DNA from: Candidatus Hydrogenedentota bacterium
Lineage (GTDB): Bacteria; Hydrogenedentota; Hydrogenedentia; Hydrogenedentales; SLHB01
Assembly (NCBI GenBank): GCA_013359265.1
Contig: JABWCD010000011.1
Coordinates: forward strand, 124,001-188,000
DNA length: 64,000 bases
Direction: 5' to 3'
The position numbers were made by a program, and so were the translations under genes. Numbering within the stretch: the first letter of the stretch is position 1; each line of letters opens with the position of its first letter. The notes beneath the pieces are model-generated. The model saw only the letters and a program-made list of their open reading frames with translations, had not been told where the DNA came from and ran no database searches. Below are positions 16,359 through 25,690 of the stretch, piece by piece.

Positions 16359-18755
16359 TTACTTCTTAATTAGCCACACCTCCGCAACTTGACAACCCCG
16401 TCCAGAACTTCCCCGGCCCGGAGTCTGCGTCCATTCGAGGGTCAACGCGCCGTCCTGCGTCGCATCCTTCGGGATATCGAATTCGAGCGGCGCGATGGGA
16501 TTCGGCTTATCGATAAGATCGTGCACGAGGATTCCGTCGGCGACGAGTTTCATCTGTGTGTCCCACTTGTCGCCGGCGTAGACGGCGCGCACCTTGTATT
16601 CCGCGTTCGCGTCGAGGTTTTCATAGCGCATGTAGAGCGGCGCTTCGAAACGCGTCTCCGCGTCGTCGAACCACGAGACACGACGGTCGAACGGACGCGG
16701 ATAATAACCGAGCAGCGGGTTGATTCGGTTCTCCGGATCGAAGTATTTCGTCACCTCGCGCACGAGGTGAGGCTGATTGCGCACGTCGCCGAGATCGTCG
16801 TAGAACCCGCCCGGGCCCGGATCGGTCCAGTTTTCAATCTCTTCAAGGGCCTTGACGCGATCCGGTTCGTCCGGCATTTCGCGTATCTGTTTGAAGCGCG
16901 ATTCCAACCACAGCTTGTTGTTCAAGGGCCGATCCACGAAGTCGAAACTCGCGCCGCGGCCAATATCGATCGCCATAAACCGCGGCACGCTCGTCTGCAT
17001 GCGGATACTTTGGTACAACGCCTCCGCGAGATTGCTGATGCGCTCGCGCAGTTCGGGCGCGGCACGCTCCGTCGCAGCGCGATCAAGGACTTTCTGCGCC
17101 GCGTCCATCGTGGCGTTCGACCCGACGCGTTTGAGCAGGTCGAACGCTCCCATCGCCTCTTGTTCCAAATGGAACTCGTAATTATCGCGCTGCTGCACGT
17201 AGGCGTCGAAATACGCGCGATAGGCGATCTGTTGGAAGCGCCAGTTCAACAGCACATGCGGATCGCCTGCCTGTTCGATCGACTGCACCAGCGCGAGCGT
17301 CTCGGGAATTGATTTGTTCTCCTGCAACGGGCCGACCCAGTTTTGCTCCAAACCGAACAACGCCTTTTCTATTGTTTCTTCATACTGCGGCCCGATGAAG
17401 TAGCGCGCATACTCGCGCATTACCTGATGAATGTCCGCGTCCGGGTCCCAGCCAAGCGCACTCCACAGCATCTTGTTTGCGTCGTCGTTCACGCCTTCGG
17501 AGTACGTGATGAACCCCGCGTCGTTATACGGATTGCTCCAGCGGAAGATTTCCGCATAGGCCACCGGCCGCGGATTGATCTGCTCGCGATCGTGTGTCAG
17601 CTTCAGCGCAATGTCCCAGTCCTGCACGGGATATTGGCACGAATACGAATGCGTGATGTCGGGATAATGCCGAATCGGATACTGCTTCGGAATCGCCGCG
17701 CGAAACTCCTGCGGGCCGAGCCGGTTCTGCGGCGCGAACACCACGCCCGTAAGCCATTTCGGCTGCTCGTTGTTCATGATGCCAAGCCACTGGTCCATCC
17801 ATTCCTTCGTGAACCCCTGCGGCGATACCCACATCTGCGCGTTCGGGTGGAACTTGTGCAGGTTCTCCGTCTGTTTCTCCAACAGCGGTATCAGGTGTTT
17901 CGGTTCCGTGTGCCCCGGATCGCCGCCGGGCACCAGCAGCGCGTCGATGTGCGGAATCTTCTCGAACACTCCCGCCCACTCCGCAATGGCTTTCTCGACC
18001 GTTGCAGAGTCGCCGTAGTCCTTGTCCATCGCCGGATACCACAACCAGAACGCGATACCGTAGTCCGCGGCAATTTGCGATACGCGCGCCAACATGTCGA
18101 TCTGCGTCAGCGTAAAGTGCGGACTGTCCGGCGCATCGTCGCTTCGCGGCGGGATAAGTTCGATTGCGTTCGTGCCGAACACGACCATGTCGCGGATGTA
18201 CTGCTCGTACATCTGCGGCGTCCACGCGTCGTACGTGTTTACCTTCGGGCGATATCCCACCTGGTGCCCGCGCAACGCCACCTTCGGCGACGAGGTGATA
18301 TTGATCGCGTCCGGCAACGTGACCGATCCGCGCGTCATGCGCAGTTCGCGCAGCAGGCGGCCCACGCCAAACAACGCACCCCGCGAATCCGCGCCAAGCG
18401 CCACAACGGTTGGTGGGTCCGCGTTTACGAGCTTGATCGCGTAGCTTTCGGGCGTGGTTGGCAACTGGCCCATCTGTCGATCAAGACGCCCGCGAAAAAA
18501 CGGATAAAGATGTTTGTTGGTGCCTACGGCGATGACGGACGCTGCATCGCTCGGCCACTCGTATACGATTGGCAACCGCACATACGTCCGCTTCTCGATC
18601 TCGTCCGCCAGCATGTCCGCCGCTTTCCGTTCCGGCGTTGGCGCGTCTTCTGCCACGAGAATTGTCGCCGCCGTCAGATCGATTGGCCCCTCCGCCAAAG
18701 AAAGCGTCATCAATGTAAGCGCCAAGACATAGGCTCGAAGTACACCGTTGTTCAT
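16359..18755 (-). CDS. Secreted alpha-glucuronidase-like glycoside hydrolase
   Basis: 798 residues from ATG 18755, which follows GGAAAGGAAG; the frame is open much further upstream but there only mirrors the transporter gene. A signal peptide (YVLALTLMTLSLAEG) leads into an alpha/beta domain like the N-terminal domain of GH20/GH67 enzymes (VAVGTNK, LGADSRGALFGVGRLLREL). A TIM-barrel-like core follows (HQVGYRPKVNTYDAW, YGIAFWLWYPAMDKDYGD, LLVPGGDPGH) and a C-terminal beta domain. It probably releases glucuronate or a related sugar from plant or algal glycans. It lies 20 bp after an OPA transporter gene in the same operon. The exact family and catalytic acids could not be fixed by eye. Confidence 0.72.
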   Translation of the reverse strand: MNNGVLRAYVLALTLMTLSLAEGPIDLTAATILVAEDAPTPERKAADMLADEIEKRTYVRLPIVYEWPSDAASVIAVGTNKHLYPFFRGRLDRQMGQLPTTPESYAIKLVNADPPTVVALGADSRGALFGVGRLLRELRMTRGSVTLPDAINITSSPKVALRGHQVGYRPKVNTYDAWTPQMYEQYIRDMVVFGTNAIELIPPRSDDAPDSPHFTLTQIDMLARVSQIAADYGIAFWLWYPAMDKDYGDSATVEKAIAEWAGVFEKIPHIDALLVPGGDPGHTEPKHLIPLLEKQTENLHKFHPNAQMWVSPQGFTKEWMDQWLGIMNNEQPKWLTGVVFAPQNRLGPQEFRAAIPKQYPIRHYPDITHSYSCQYPVQDWDIALKLTHDREQINPRPVAYAEIFRWSNPYNDAGFITYSEGVNDDANKMLWSALGWDPDADIHQVMREYARYFIGPQYEETIEKALFGLEQNWVGPLQENKSIPETLALVQSIEQAGDPHVLLNWRFQQIAYRAYFDAYVQQRDNYEFHLEQEAMGAFDLLKRVGSNATMDAAQKVLDRAATERAAPELRERISNLAEALYQSIRMQTSVPRFMAIDIGRGASFDFVDRPLNNKLWLESRFKQIREMPDEPDRVKALEEIENWTDPGPGGFYDDLGDVRNQPHLVREVTKYFDPENRINPLLGYYPRPFDRRVSWFDDAETRFEAPLYMRYENLDANAEYKVRAVYAGDKWDTQMKLVADGILVHDLIDKPNPIAPLEFDIPKDATQDGALTLEWTQTPGRGSSGRGCQVAEVWLIKK

Positions 18756-18775
18756 CGTGGCTTCCTTTCCTACCA

Positions 18776-20116
18776 TCACGCGCGCGGCTTTACCTTCCAT
18801 GTGAATAGCAACAATACAAACGAAATCACCGTTGACGCGAGCGTCAGCGCGATCACAAAGTTCCACGCCGTCGGCACGTCGTACACTTCTTTGTAGTGCT
18901 TCAGCAGCGCGCCAAACCCTTTCGCGTGGGTCGTTCGGCCCAGGTATCCCAATAGACCAATGAATCCCGCCGCGGTACCGATGGCCTTCTTTGACGTCAA
19001 GTCTAACGCGATGATCGTAATGAGATTGATCACTGGATAGATGCAGAACCCGATGACGACGAGCATGGCCATGTCGATCGCGAGATACCCCGGCGGGATT
19101 ACCAGAATCATCGCGTACGCCGCGATAATGGGAATCATCGCCAGCGCGGCGATCATCCCGCGGCGCCCGCCCAGTCTGTCCGATATCCAGCCGAGGAAGA
19201 TGGTCGAGGGAATGCCGCCCCATTCGAGCAGCAGCACCGCGATGCCGCCCTTCGAGACGGTCGCGCCCTTCACTTCCTGGAGGTAGAGCGGACCCCAATC
19301 GATCATCGCGTAGCGTGTGATGTACGCGAAGAAGTTCGCGATGGCGAGGAGCCAAATCCATTTGTGCAACAGCACATTGTGGACAAACAGGTCGTAAAAC
19401 GACAGCTCGCGCTCGTTCACACCGTGAACGCGCTCGTACTCCGTGTAATCGTCGCGATACTCCTCAACCGGTGGAAGACCCACGGACTGCGGCGTGTCGC
19501 GCAGCCGCAGCAACAGGTACGCCGAACCGATCACCGCCAACACACCCGGAACGAAGAACGCGTATTGCCATCCGCCAAGCCGGACCGCGGCCTCCGCCGC
19601 AATCACGCCCGCAATCCCGCCGCCGACGTTGTGCGACGTGTTCCAAATGCTGAAGGTCAGTCCGCGCTCCTTTTCGCTGAACCAATGCCCCATCGACCTT
19701 CCGCACGGCGACCACCCCATGCCTTGAAACAGACCGTTGAGAACCCAAAGGTAAAAATGCGTGCTGTAATCCGCCGTTGCGCCGAATGCGAAATTGCAGA
19801 TCGCGGTCAGCATCAGGCCCACGCTCATGAACACGCGTGGATTGCTTCTGTCCGACAGCGCACCCATAAGGAATTTGCCGACGCCGTAGCTGATCGCCGT
19901 TGCGGCGAGAATGTTGCCGAGCATCGCGTCGTCGTAGTTCAGCGCGGCCTTCATGTCCTTCGCGACGACGCCGACGTTGTTCCGCACGAGGTAATACGTC
20001 GCGTACCCGATGAAGGTCGCTTCGAGAATCTGCCAGCGGAACAGCGGATAGCGCCGCTTCACTTCCTCTTCGGGAAGGCGCTCGATGTGCGGCGCAGGTG
20101 CAAACCATCCATACAC
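18776..20116 (-). CDS. MFS transporter, organophosphate:phosphate antiporter (GlpT/UhpT-like)
   Basis: 446 residues from GTG 20116, which follows AGAGGG. This start matches the usual N-terminus of the family (YGWFAPAPHIERLPEEEVKRRY), and codons further up look non-coding. About twelve hydrophobic segments are present. The signatures YYLVRNNVG, the loop after TM2-3 (GALSDRSNPRVF), GMGWSPCGRSMGHWF and TSHNVGGGIAG are those of the OPA family, which exchanges sugar phosphates or glycerol-3-phosphate for phosphate. The gene is followed directly by the glucuronidase-like hydrolase, so the real substrate may be an organic anion such as a hexuronate. It is divergent from the SGNH hydrolase. Confidence 0.88.
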   Translation of the reverse strand: MYGWFAPAPHIERLPEEEVKRRYPLFRWQILEATFIGYATYYLVRNNVGVVAKDMKAALNYDDAMLGNILAATAISYGVGKFLMGALSDRSNPRVFMSVGLMLTAICNFAFGATADYSTHFYLWVLNGLFQGMGWSPCGRSMGHWFSEKERGLTFSIWNTSHNVGGGIAGVIAAEAAVRLGGWQYAFFVPGVLAVIGSAYLLLRLRDTPQSVGLPPVEEYRDDYTEYERVHGVNERELSFYDLFVHNVLLHKWIWLLAIANFFAYITRYAMIDWGPLYLQEVKGATVSKGGIAVLLLEWGGIPSTIFLGWISDRLGGRRGMIAALAMIPIIAAYAMILVIPPGYLAIDMAMLVVIGFCIYPVINLITIIALDLTSKKAIGTAAGFIGLLGYLGRTTHAKGFGALLKHYKEVYDVPTAWNFVIALTLASTVISFVLLLFTWKVKPRA

Positions 20117-20286
20117 GATTCGGCCCTCTTGACCCCAAGTCGCATTACCCAGACCGGAGGAGAGTGTAGCGTGTTGCTCCGCGAAGTCCAATCGCGGGGT
20201 TCGTAATCGCGTACACTTCGCGTACAATGGGCGTCTTTCGCTCCACGGTCGCAATCGGCAACCACAACACAGGAAAGCAATAGAGC

Positions 20287-21243
20287 ATGCTACGACCGAA
20301 AATATCGGCAACTTCGCTGGCTGCGCTCGCCCTGACGGCGGCGTGCGCCACTGCGCAACCCAAATCAATCGCGGACGAACTGGCGCAGGGCAACGTCCAA
20401 CGCATTCTGTTCCTCGGCGACAGCATTACCTACGACGGCCGCTACGTGACGAATTTCGAGTCGTGGCTGCTCACGCGATATTCGGAACGCGATATCGAAG
20501 TGATCGATGTCGGGCTGTCGAGCGAAACGGTCTCCGGTCTCACCGAAGAAGGCCACGCCGACGGCAAGTTCGACCGCCCTTATCTTATGGATCGACTCGA
20601 AAGTGTGCTCGAGAAGACGGACCCCGATCTCGTTTTCGCGTGTTACGGAATGAACTGTGGCGTTTACAAGCCGTTCGACGAGGACCGTTTTGCGCGCTAC
20701 CGCGACGGGATTACGACGTTGCACGACACCGTAGTGAAGCGCGGCGCGCGCGTTGTTCACGTGACCCCGCCGGTCTACGACGCGGAGTACGCCTCGTCGC
20801 ACGTCGCGGCGTACGACGCGGTGTTGGCGCGGTACGGCGAATGGCTGTTGTCGAAGCGCGCCGGCGGCTGGGAGGTGATCGATCTTCACGGTCCCATGGC
20901 GAATGAGGTGCAGCGCCGGCGCGAACGCGACCCCAAGTTCACCTTCGCCCAGGACGGCGTACACCCCGGGGACGACGGCCACTGGTTCATGGCGCAACAG
21001 TTCATCGCGTATTGTGGCGACGCGAAAGCCGCGTCATTGCGGTCCGTGCAGGAATTGCTTGGACAGCACGCGCCGCTGCTGCCCGTTATCAGCGAACGCA
21101 TGTCGCTCATGCGCGATGCTTGGCTGACGTACACGGGGCACAACCATCCCTACGTGCCGCCCGGCGTGCCGATGGATGAGGCGCGCGCGAAGCGCGAGGA
21201 AATCACGGCGCGAATCAAGTCCGAGATTGGCGCCGCGAAGTAG
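20287..21243 (+). CDS. Exported SGNH/GDSL-family hydrolase
   Basis: 318 residues with a signal peptide (SATSLAALALTAACATA). The blocks are all present: block I FLGDSIT (Ser46 nucleophile), block II Gly in IDVGLSSE, block III YGMNCG and block V DGVHPGDDGH with the Asp/His pair. The family contains esterases and acetylxylan esterases that remove acetyl groups from polysaccharides, which would suit the neighbouring glycan genes. It faces away from the OPA transporter across a 170-bp promoter region. Its end lies 6 bp from the convergent end of the polysaccharide operon. Confidence 0.88.
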   Translation: MLRPKISATSLAALALTAACATAQPKSIADELAQGNVQRILFLGDSITYDGRYVTNFESWLLTRYSERDIEVIDVGLSSETVSGLTEEGHADGKFDRPYLMDRLESVLEKTDPDLVFACYGMNCGVYKPFDEDRFARYRDGITTLHDTVVKRGARVVHVTPPVYDAEYASSHVAAYDAVLARYGEWLLSKRAGGWEVIDLHGPMANEVQRRRERDPKFTFAQDGVHPGDDGHWFMAQQFIAYCGDAKAASLRSVQELLGQHAPLLPVISERMSLMRDAWLTYTGHNHPYVPPGVPMDEARAKREEITARIKSEIGAAK

Positions 21244-21249
21244 CGCGGC

Positions 21250-23088
21250 TCAGTTGACCGCGTATAGCACCGCGCCATCGATCGAGTAGATTCGATGGAT
21301 CGCCTGTAACCGATCCAATTCTACTTCCAGAATATCCCGCGCCTTCGCGTCCGACGGCAGGTACACATGGTTCACGCACCACCTCTCGAGGAACTCGCCG
21401 CGCTTTACAGCATTTGTGCCCGGCGTGAAAAACTCCGCGACCTGCGCGGCCAGTTCGCCGGCATCCTCGCCCGACAAGTCCGCCGCGCCGTATCCACCGA
21501 GTACGCGCACGCCGTCGCGCGTCGATAGGATGTCGTTGTACGGCCACGGCGCGGCGACCACGCCCGGTCCGAGTTCCGCCAGACATTCCGCGTCTTCCTC
21601 GCGAAGGTACGCGGTATGCATTCCGATGTCCGACGCCAGCCCCGGCCGCATGCCGAGCGGACCCTGAAACACAAGCGACGAAACCGCGATCGCCGGGACC
21701 CCTATACCGATTACGAAAGCAACGCACGCCGTCGCCAGGCGTGGCCGCACGGTCTCGACGCAACGAATCGCCTCCGCCGCGAGTAACGACAGCGGGACCC
21801 CAAGAAAGACCATCAACCGTTGCGGCGAAAATCGCAGGAACCATCCCTGTCCGAACGCGGACACCGCCACCGCCGTAAACAATACCGCCCACGCGATGAG
21901 CCAGCCGTGCTCCGGCCGCCCGTGCGCGCGTGGTCCCAGGGCGCTCCACACCAGACCGAGCGCAACGCCCGTTAACGCGATGTCGGACACGCTCACCGAT
22001 GCGGCGTGGTCCGCGCCGGTAAGCACCGTGCCGTAGTAGAACTGGTAGAAGAAGAACAGCGCCGTGAACACGCCGAGAAAACCCAGTCCGCCAAACGTCA
22101 CGGCGCGCAGCGCCCCGGTAAGCGCGCGGGCGTCGCGCACGATTAACGGGCACGCAAACATGAGGAGCGGAAAGCCCGCGCTGACAAACGACGTGAACCA
22201 CATCTGCTGGCGCACCACCGAGTGAACGTTTGCGACAAATGACGGATTGAGCCGCATAATCCCGGACGCGCATGCAACGCCAAGCGCGATCGGCAGCGCG
22301 GCGTGCGCCAGGCGTCGCCACGCAAATGACCGTTCGTGCGCCAAATACAGAAGGGCGATCCCGCCCAGCGGCGGACCCAGCCGCGCGTTAAGCAGCACGC
22401 AAACAAACAAGAGCGCCTGCGAATAGGCGAGATGCACGGGACATTGTATGCGCCACGACACCAACAGCGAGGTGAGTCCGGCAAACCCGAGCGCGAGCGG
22501 AAGCGTGTAATACAACCGGGGCATCAGCAGGTACGGCGCAAGGTTGGTGCCTTCGACAAGGTCGTAGATGGCGAACCGGTAGAACCACTGCGAAAACGCC
22601 GGCGTGTCCGCGACGCCAAACACGGCGCATGCGGCATACGTCACGCCGCCAAGGCCGCCGCTGAATGTAAACAGCACGAATGCCCGGTCCGCGTGTTTCG
22701 GCAGAATCGTCCGCATGAAATGGTACACCGCGAGCAGATAACACGCCGCGCAGAACCCGTTTGCGAGGCCCAGCATCGTAAACGCGCCTATATCCGCGAG
22801 CGAACCCAGCGCTCCGGCGATGCCGTACAACAAGAAAAACGGCGTCGTGAAAAGCCGCCACGAATGATCGCCCAACTCCGACCGGCACGTGACGTACGGT
22901 GAGTAGAACCCCGTCTCGAACATGCGCATTGTATGAACGAAGATTGCGCTGTCCGGTTTGTGCAATCCCGTCGGAATTACATCGTCCGGCGCGCAGTAGA
23001 TGACAAGCGCGTGCGTCAACGGTTGCAGCAGCGCGAAAAGCGCGCAGATGATCCACACGCGGCGCGGCGTAGTGCGCACCCAATTCAT
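21250..23088 (-). CDS. Polytopic membrane protein of the polysaccharide operon
   Basis: 612 residues starting at ATG 23088, which overlaps the TGA of the preceding glycosyltransferase gene (ATGA). There are about a dozen hydrophobic helices (for example VWIICALFALLQP near the N-terminus) and a soluble C-terminal part of ~130 residues. The layout resembles lipid-linked-sugar glycosyltransferases of the GT-C class or O-antigen polymerases, including an acidic residue pair after the first helix (APDDV). I do not recognise a specific family. As the last gene of a four-gene surface-polysaccharide operon it probably handles lipid-linked sugars. Confidence 0.72.
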   Translation of the reverse strand: MNWVRTTPRRVWIICALFALLQPLTHALVIYCAPDDVIPTGLHKPDSAIFVHTMRMFETGFYSPYVTCRSELGDHSWRLFTTPFFLLYGIAGALGSLADIGAFTMLGLANGFCAACYLLAVYHFMRTILPKHADRAFVLFTFSGGLGGVTYAACAVFGVADTPAFSQWFYRFAIYDLVEGTNLAPYLLMPRLYYTLPLALGFAGLTSLLVSWRIQCPVHLAYSQALLFVCVLLNARLGPPLGGIALLYLAHERSFAWRRLAHAALPIALGVACASGIMRLNPSFVANVHSVVRQQMWFTSFVSAGFPLLMFACPLIVRDARALTGALRAVTFGGLGFLGVFTALFFFYQFYYGTVLTGADHAASVSVSDIALTGVALGLVWSALGPRAHGRPEHGWLIAWAVLFTAVAVSAFGQGWFLRFSPQRLMVFLGVPLSLLAAEAIRCVETVRPRLATACVAFVIGIGVPAIAVSSLVFQGPLGMRPGLASDIGMHTAYLREEDAECLAELGPGVVAAPWPYNDILSTRDGVRVLGGYGAADLSGEDAGELAAQVAEFFTPGTNAVKRGEFLERWCVNHVYLPSDAKARDILEVELDRLQAIHRIYSIDGAVLYAVN

Positions 23089-24050
23089 TGCCGCTCGTCC
23101 GGGCGCGTCAGCAGCGCAATGAACTCGCGATTGGTTATCGCCCTGGACCGCAAGTGCGAACGCCCGCGAATCGCGTGCGCCATCGTCGCCAGCAGGCTGT
23201 TCGTCCCCGCAAGCAACACCGCCAACGCGCCGATTGCCCCGCGCTCCGCGCGCGCGGACGAAAGCATCATGCCCGCCTGGTGCCATCGCTCGAGGACTAG
23301 CGCGGGAAGAAAGCGCAGGATTACGGCAAGTGGAAAGTTCTTCGCCACGAGCAGCGCGTGATTGCGGTAGCAGAGCATCGAGCGCCGCGATGTCTTGCCA
23401 CCAAGACTTGCGGAGCCGACGTGATACGCGACGGCCTCGGGCACGAGCATGCAGTCAAGTCCCGCCCATCGCGCGCGCATGCAGAAATCCGCGTCCTCGA
23501 AGTACGCGACGAACTTTTCGTCAAGATATCCAACGCGGCGAAGCGCCGCGTGTGGGATCAGCGCGGCGCCGAAGGTCACGCCAAACACGCGAGCTGGCAT
23601 CGTGGAACCCGCCAGAGGTTTGCGAAACCCTATCGGTTCCGGCCGGCCATTCGTCAAAATGCGGTCGCCCGCGCAGTAAATCGTGTCCGGATCGGACTTG
23701 AAGAGCACGAGCGGCGTACGGAGCGTCCGCGCGTCGGCGCCACGCATCAGGTGCTCGATACAGTCGTGGTCGAGCGTCATGTCGTTGTTCAGAAGAAATA
23801 TGAATTCAGAAGTCGCCGCGCGAAACCCCGCGTTCGCCGCGCGGCAGAACCCGCCATTCTTGTCCATTCGCACCAGGCGCACCTCGGAAAACTCGCGCGA
23901 GATGAACCCGGCGACGTCCTCTGTAGAACCGTCGTCGACGACAATTGTCTCGGCAGGGCGCATGGATTGCTCTCGGATCGATTGGAGACACTCGCGCAAC
24001 AGGTCCACGCGATTGAACGTCGGCACGACGACCGTAAGCGCGGCGTTCAT
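23085..24050 (-). CDS. Family 2 glycosyltransferase (rhamnosyltransferase-like)
   Basis: 321 residues. The GT-A core is clear: VVVPTFNRVDLL, VVDDGSTE (nucleotide binding), NGGFCRAANAGF, LLNNDMTL (DXD equivalent, NND) and EDADFCMRARWAG, in which ED is the likely catalytic base region. This pattern is typical of WcaE/RfbN-type rhamnosyltransferases that extend lipid-linked glycans at the inner membrane. The C-terminal ~70 residues are amphipathic or hydrophobic. The start overlaps the flippase stop by four bases (24047-24050), and the stop overlaps the next gene's start. Confidence 0.92.
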   Translation of the reverse strand: MNAALTVVVPTFNRVDLLRECLQSIREQSMRPAETIVVDDGSTEDVAGFISREFSEVRLVRMDKNGGFCRAANAGFRAATSEFIFLLNNDMTLDHDCIEHLMRGADARTLRTPLVLFKSDPDTIYCAGDRILTNGRPEPIGFRKPLAGSTMPARVFGVTFGAALIPHAALRRVGYLDEKFVAYFEDADFCMRARWAGLDCMLVPEAVAYHVGSASLGGKTSRRSMLCYRNHALLVAKNFPLAVILRFLPALVLERWHQAGMMLSSARAERGAIGALAVLLAGTNSLLATMAHAIRGRSHLRSRAITNREFIALLTRPDERQ

Positions 24051-25690
24051 TCGGCCGGTGCGTGCGCCGTGCGGCGCCGTGCGCGGCGCGTGACCAGGGA
24101 GAATCCCGGCACACGCTCAAGCTTAAGGGTGTGTTCGAGAAAATGCGCGTCGAACGCATCGAGAAAAGGCAGATAGCGAATCAGCGCCAGGTACGTGAGT
24201 CCGAAGACCACGGCGCCGGCGCCGAGCAGCGCAACGCTCGTCATCCGGGTTGCGCCGCTGGCAAAGAGGATTTCGATCGCGACACACGCCAGCGCGCCGG
24301 GCAGTGACGCCAACAACGGCCACAGGATCGCGTCGCGCCACACCCGCGCGCCGCCCGCGCCCGCGACGCCACGCATCGCCCGTAAGAACCAGAACATGCT
24401 CACGAACATGGATGCGGCGGTCGCGATGGCGATGCCAAAATAGCCAATCGCGATGGCGAGCGCGATAGTCAGCGCGATATTCGAGAACATCGAAATCAGG
24501 CCAAGTTTCATCTGCACGTCGGGCCTGCCCCTGCCCAGCGCAATGCTCGTTCCCGGTCCCTGAAGAATGTTCGCCGCGTAGCCGACGATGAGTATGCGAA
24601 ACACCCACGCGGCATCGCCCAGACCGCTGCCCATCCACGCTTGCATGATCACGCCGCCGAACGCGGCGCAAAAAATCGAGAGCGGGACCGTGATCGCGGA
24701 TATGTACTTGGTGCTGATCAGATACAGGCGCCGCAGCCGAGCTTCGTCTTCGCGCGCGTCAAGTTCAGAAGCCGCGGGTAGCAGTGCGCCGATGAACATC
24801 AGCGGAATCTGCCGAACCTTATTCGCTAGTTCCAGGCCGACTTTGTACATGCCTACGAGCCCGAGCGTTCGATACAGAAAACTGACAATAACGAGATCGG
24901 TCTCGAAGGTCACTAAATTCGAGAGCCGCGCAATTTGCGCGCGCCACCCGTAGCTGAACATCGCGCGAAACTCGTCGCGGTCGAATTGTATGGGGGAAAG
25001 TTTGAGCCCCGGCACCAGCCTGTAGGCGATGACGAGACTGGTTAGCGCAAAGATCGCCGCGACAAAACCGGAAGTGTACATCAGGCCAATCAATCCGTAT
25101 CCGGCTTCGAGCAGCGCGAACGTCGCGATCATCTTCACAACGGACACACCGAAGCCGATCGCGTTCGACAGGTCCATCCGCTGAAGCCCCGGCTGCACGG
25201 CGGTGAGCGGAACGACGCAGTTGTTCACAAGGAACAACGTGAATGCAAACTGAACGAGCAACACGAGCGTAGCCCGGTCTTCCGTGGCGATACCCATGAA
25301 GGTCGCGAACCAGTCGGTCGCAATTCCAAGCGCGGGAAACCCGATCGCAGCGAGCGCGATTCCCAAGGCCGCGTACACAAACACCGCCGTGGACAACAAC
25401 CGCGATATGCGCTCGCGTTCGCCGCGCGCCGCGTATTCGGCAATAAACTTCGCGTATCCGCTGCACAACCCGAGATCGAACAGCATGACGTAACCGGAGA
25501 ACGACGCAACAAGGCCCCATACGCCGTAATCGGTCAATCCAATGCGCCACACGATGTACGGCGTCAGCACCAGCACGCTGATCGCGTCCCACGCGCGGCC
25601 CGCCACGTTCCACAGCGTGTTGCGCGCGATCACGCGCTGCACGGGCGGCGGCGTCAACTCTTCGTGGTTGCTGTCAGGGCTTGAACTCAT
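24047..25690 (-). CDS. Polysaccharide flippase (Wzx/MATE-like, MOP superfamily)
   Basis: 547 residues with about 12-14 hydrophobic helices. The N-terminus RNTLWNVAGRAWDAISVLVLTPYIVWRIG and the segment YGVWGLVASFSGY are typical of Wzx-type exporters, which flip undecaprenyl-pyrophosphate-linked oligosaccharide units across the inner membrane. A basic Arg-rich tail ends the protein. It overlaps the upstream membrane protein gene by 17 bases and the downstream glycosyltransferase by four, so the operon is tightly packed. Ligase and Wzy identities are not fixed within the window. Confidence 0.88.
   Translation of the reverse strand: MSSSPDSNHEELTPPPVQRVIARNTLWNVAGRAWDAISVLVLTPYIVWRIGLTDYGVWGLVASFSGYVMLFDLGLCSGYAKFIAEYAARGERERISRLLSTAVFVYAALGIALAAIGFPALGIATDWFATFMGIATEDRATLVLLVQFAFTLFLVNNCVVPLTAVQPGLQRMDLSNAIGFGVSVVKMIATFALLEAGYGLIGLMYTSGFVAAIFALTSLVIAYRLVPGLKLSPIQFDRDEFRAMFSYGWRAQIARLSNLVTFETDLVIVSFLYRTLGLVGMYKVGLELANKVRQIPLMFIGALLPAASELDAREDEARLRRLYLISTKYISAITVPLSIFCAAFGGVIMQAWMGSGLGDAAWVFRILIVGYAANILQGPGTSIALGRGRPDVQMKLGLISMFSNIALTIALAIAIGYFGIAIATAASMFVSMFWFLRAMRGVAGAGGARVWRDAILWPLLASLPGALACVAIEILFASGATRMTSVALLGAGAVVFGLTYLALIRYLPFLDAFDAHFLEHTLKLERVPGFSLVTRRARRRTAHAPAE

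Noticed and set aside
18756-19361. N-terminal extension of the glucuronidase-like frame
   Set aside because: The first ~200 codons are the out-of-frame image of the transporter gene; a Shine-Dalgarno and signal peptide start at 18755.
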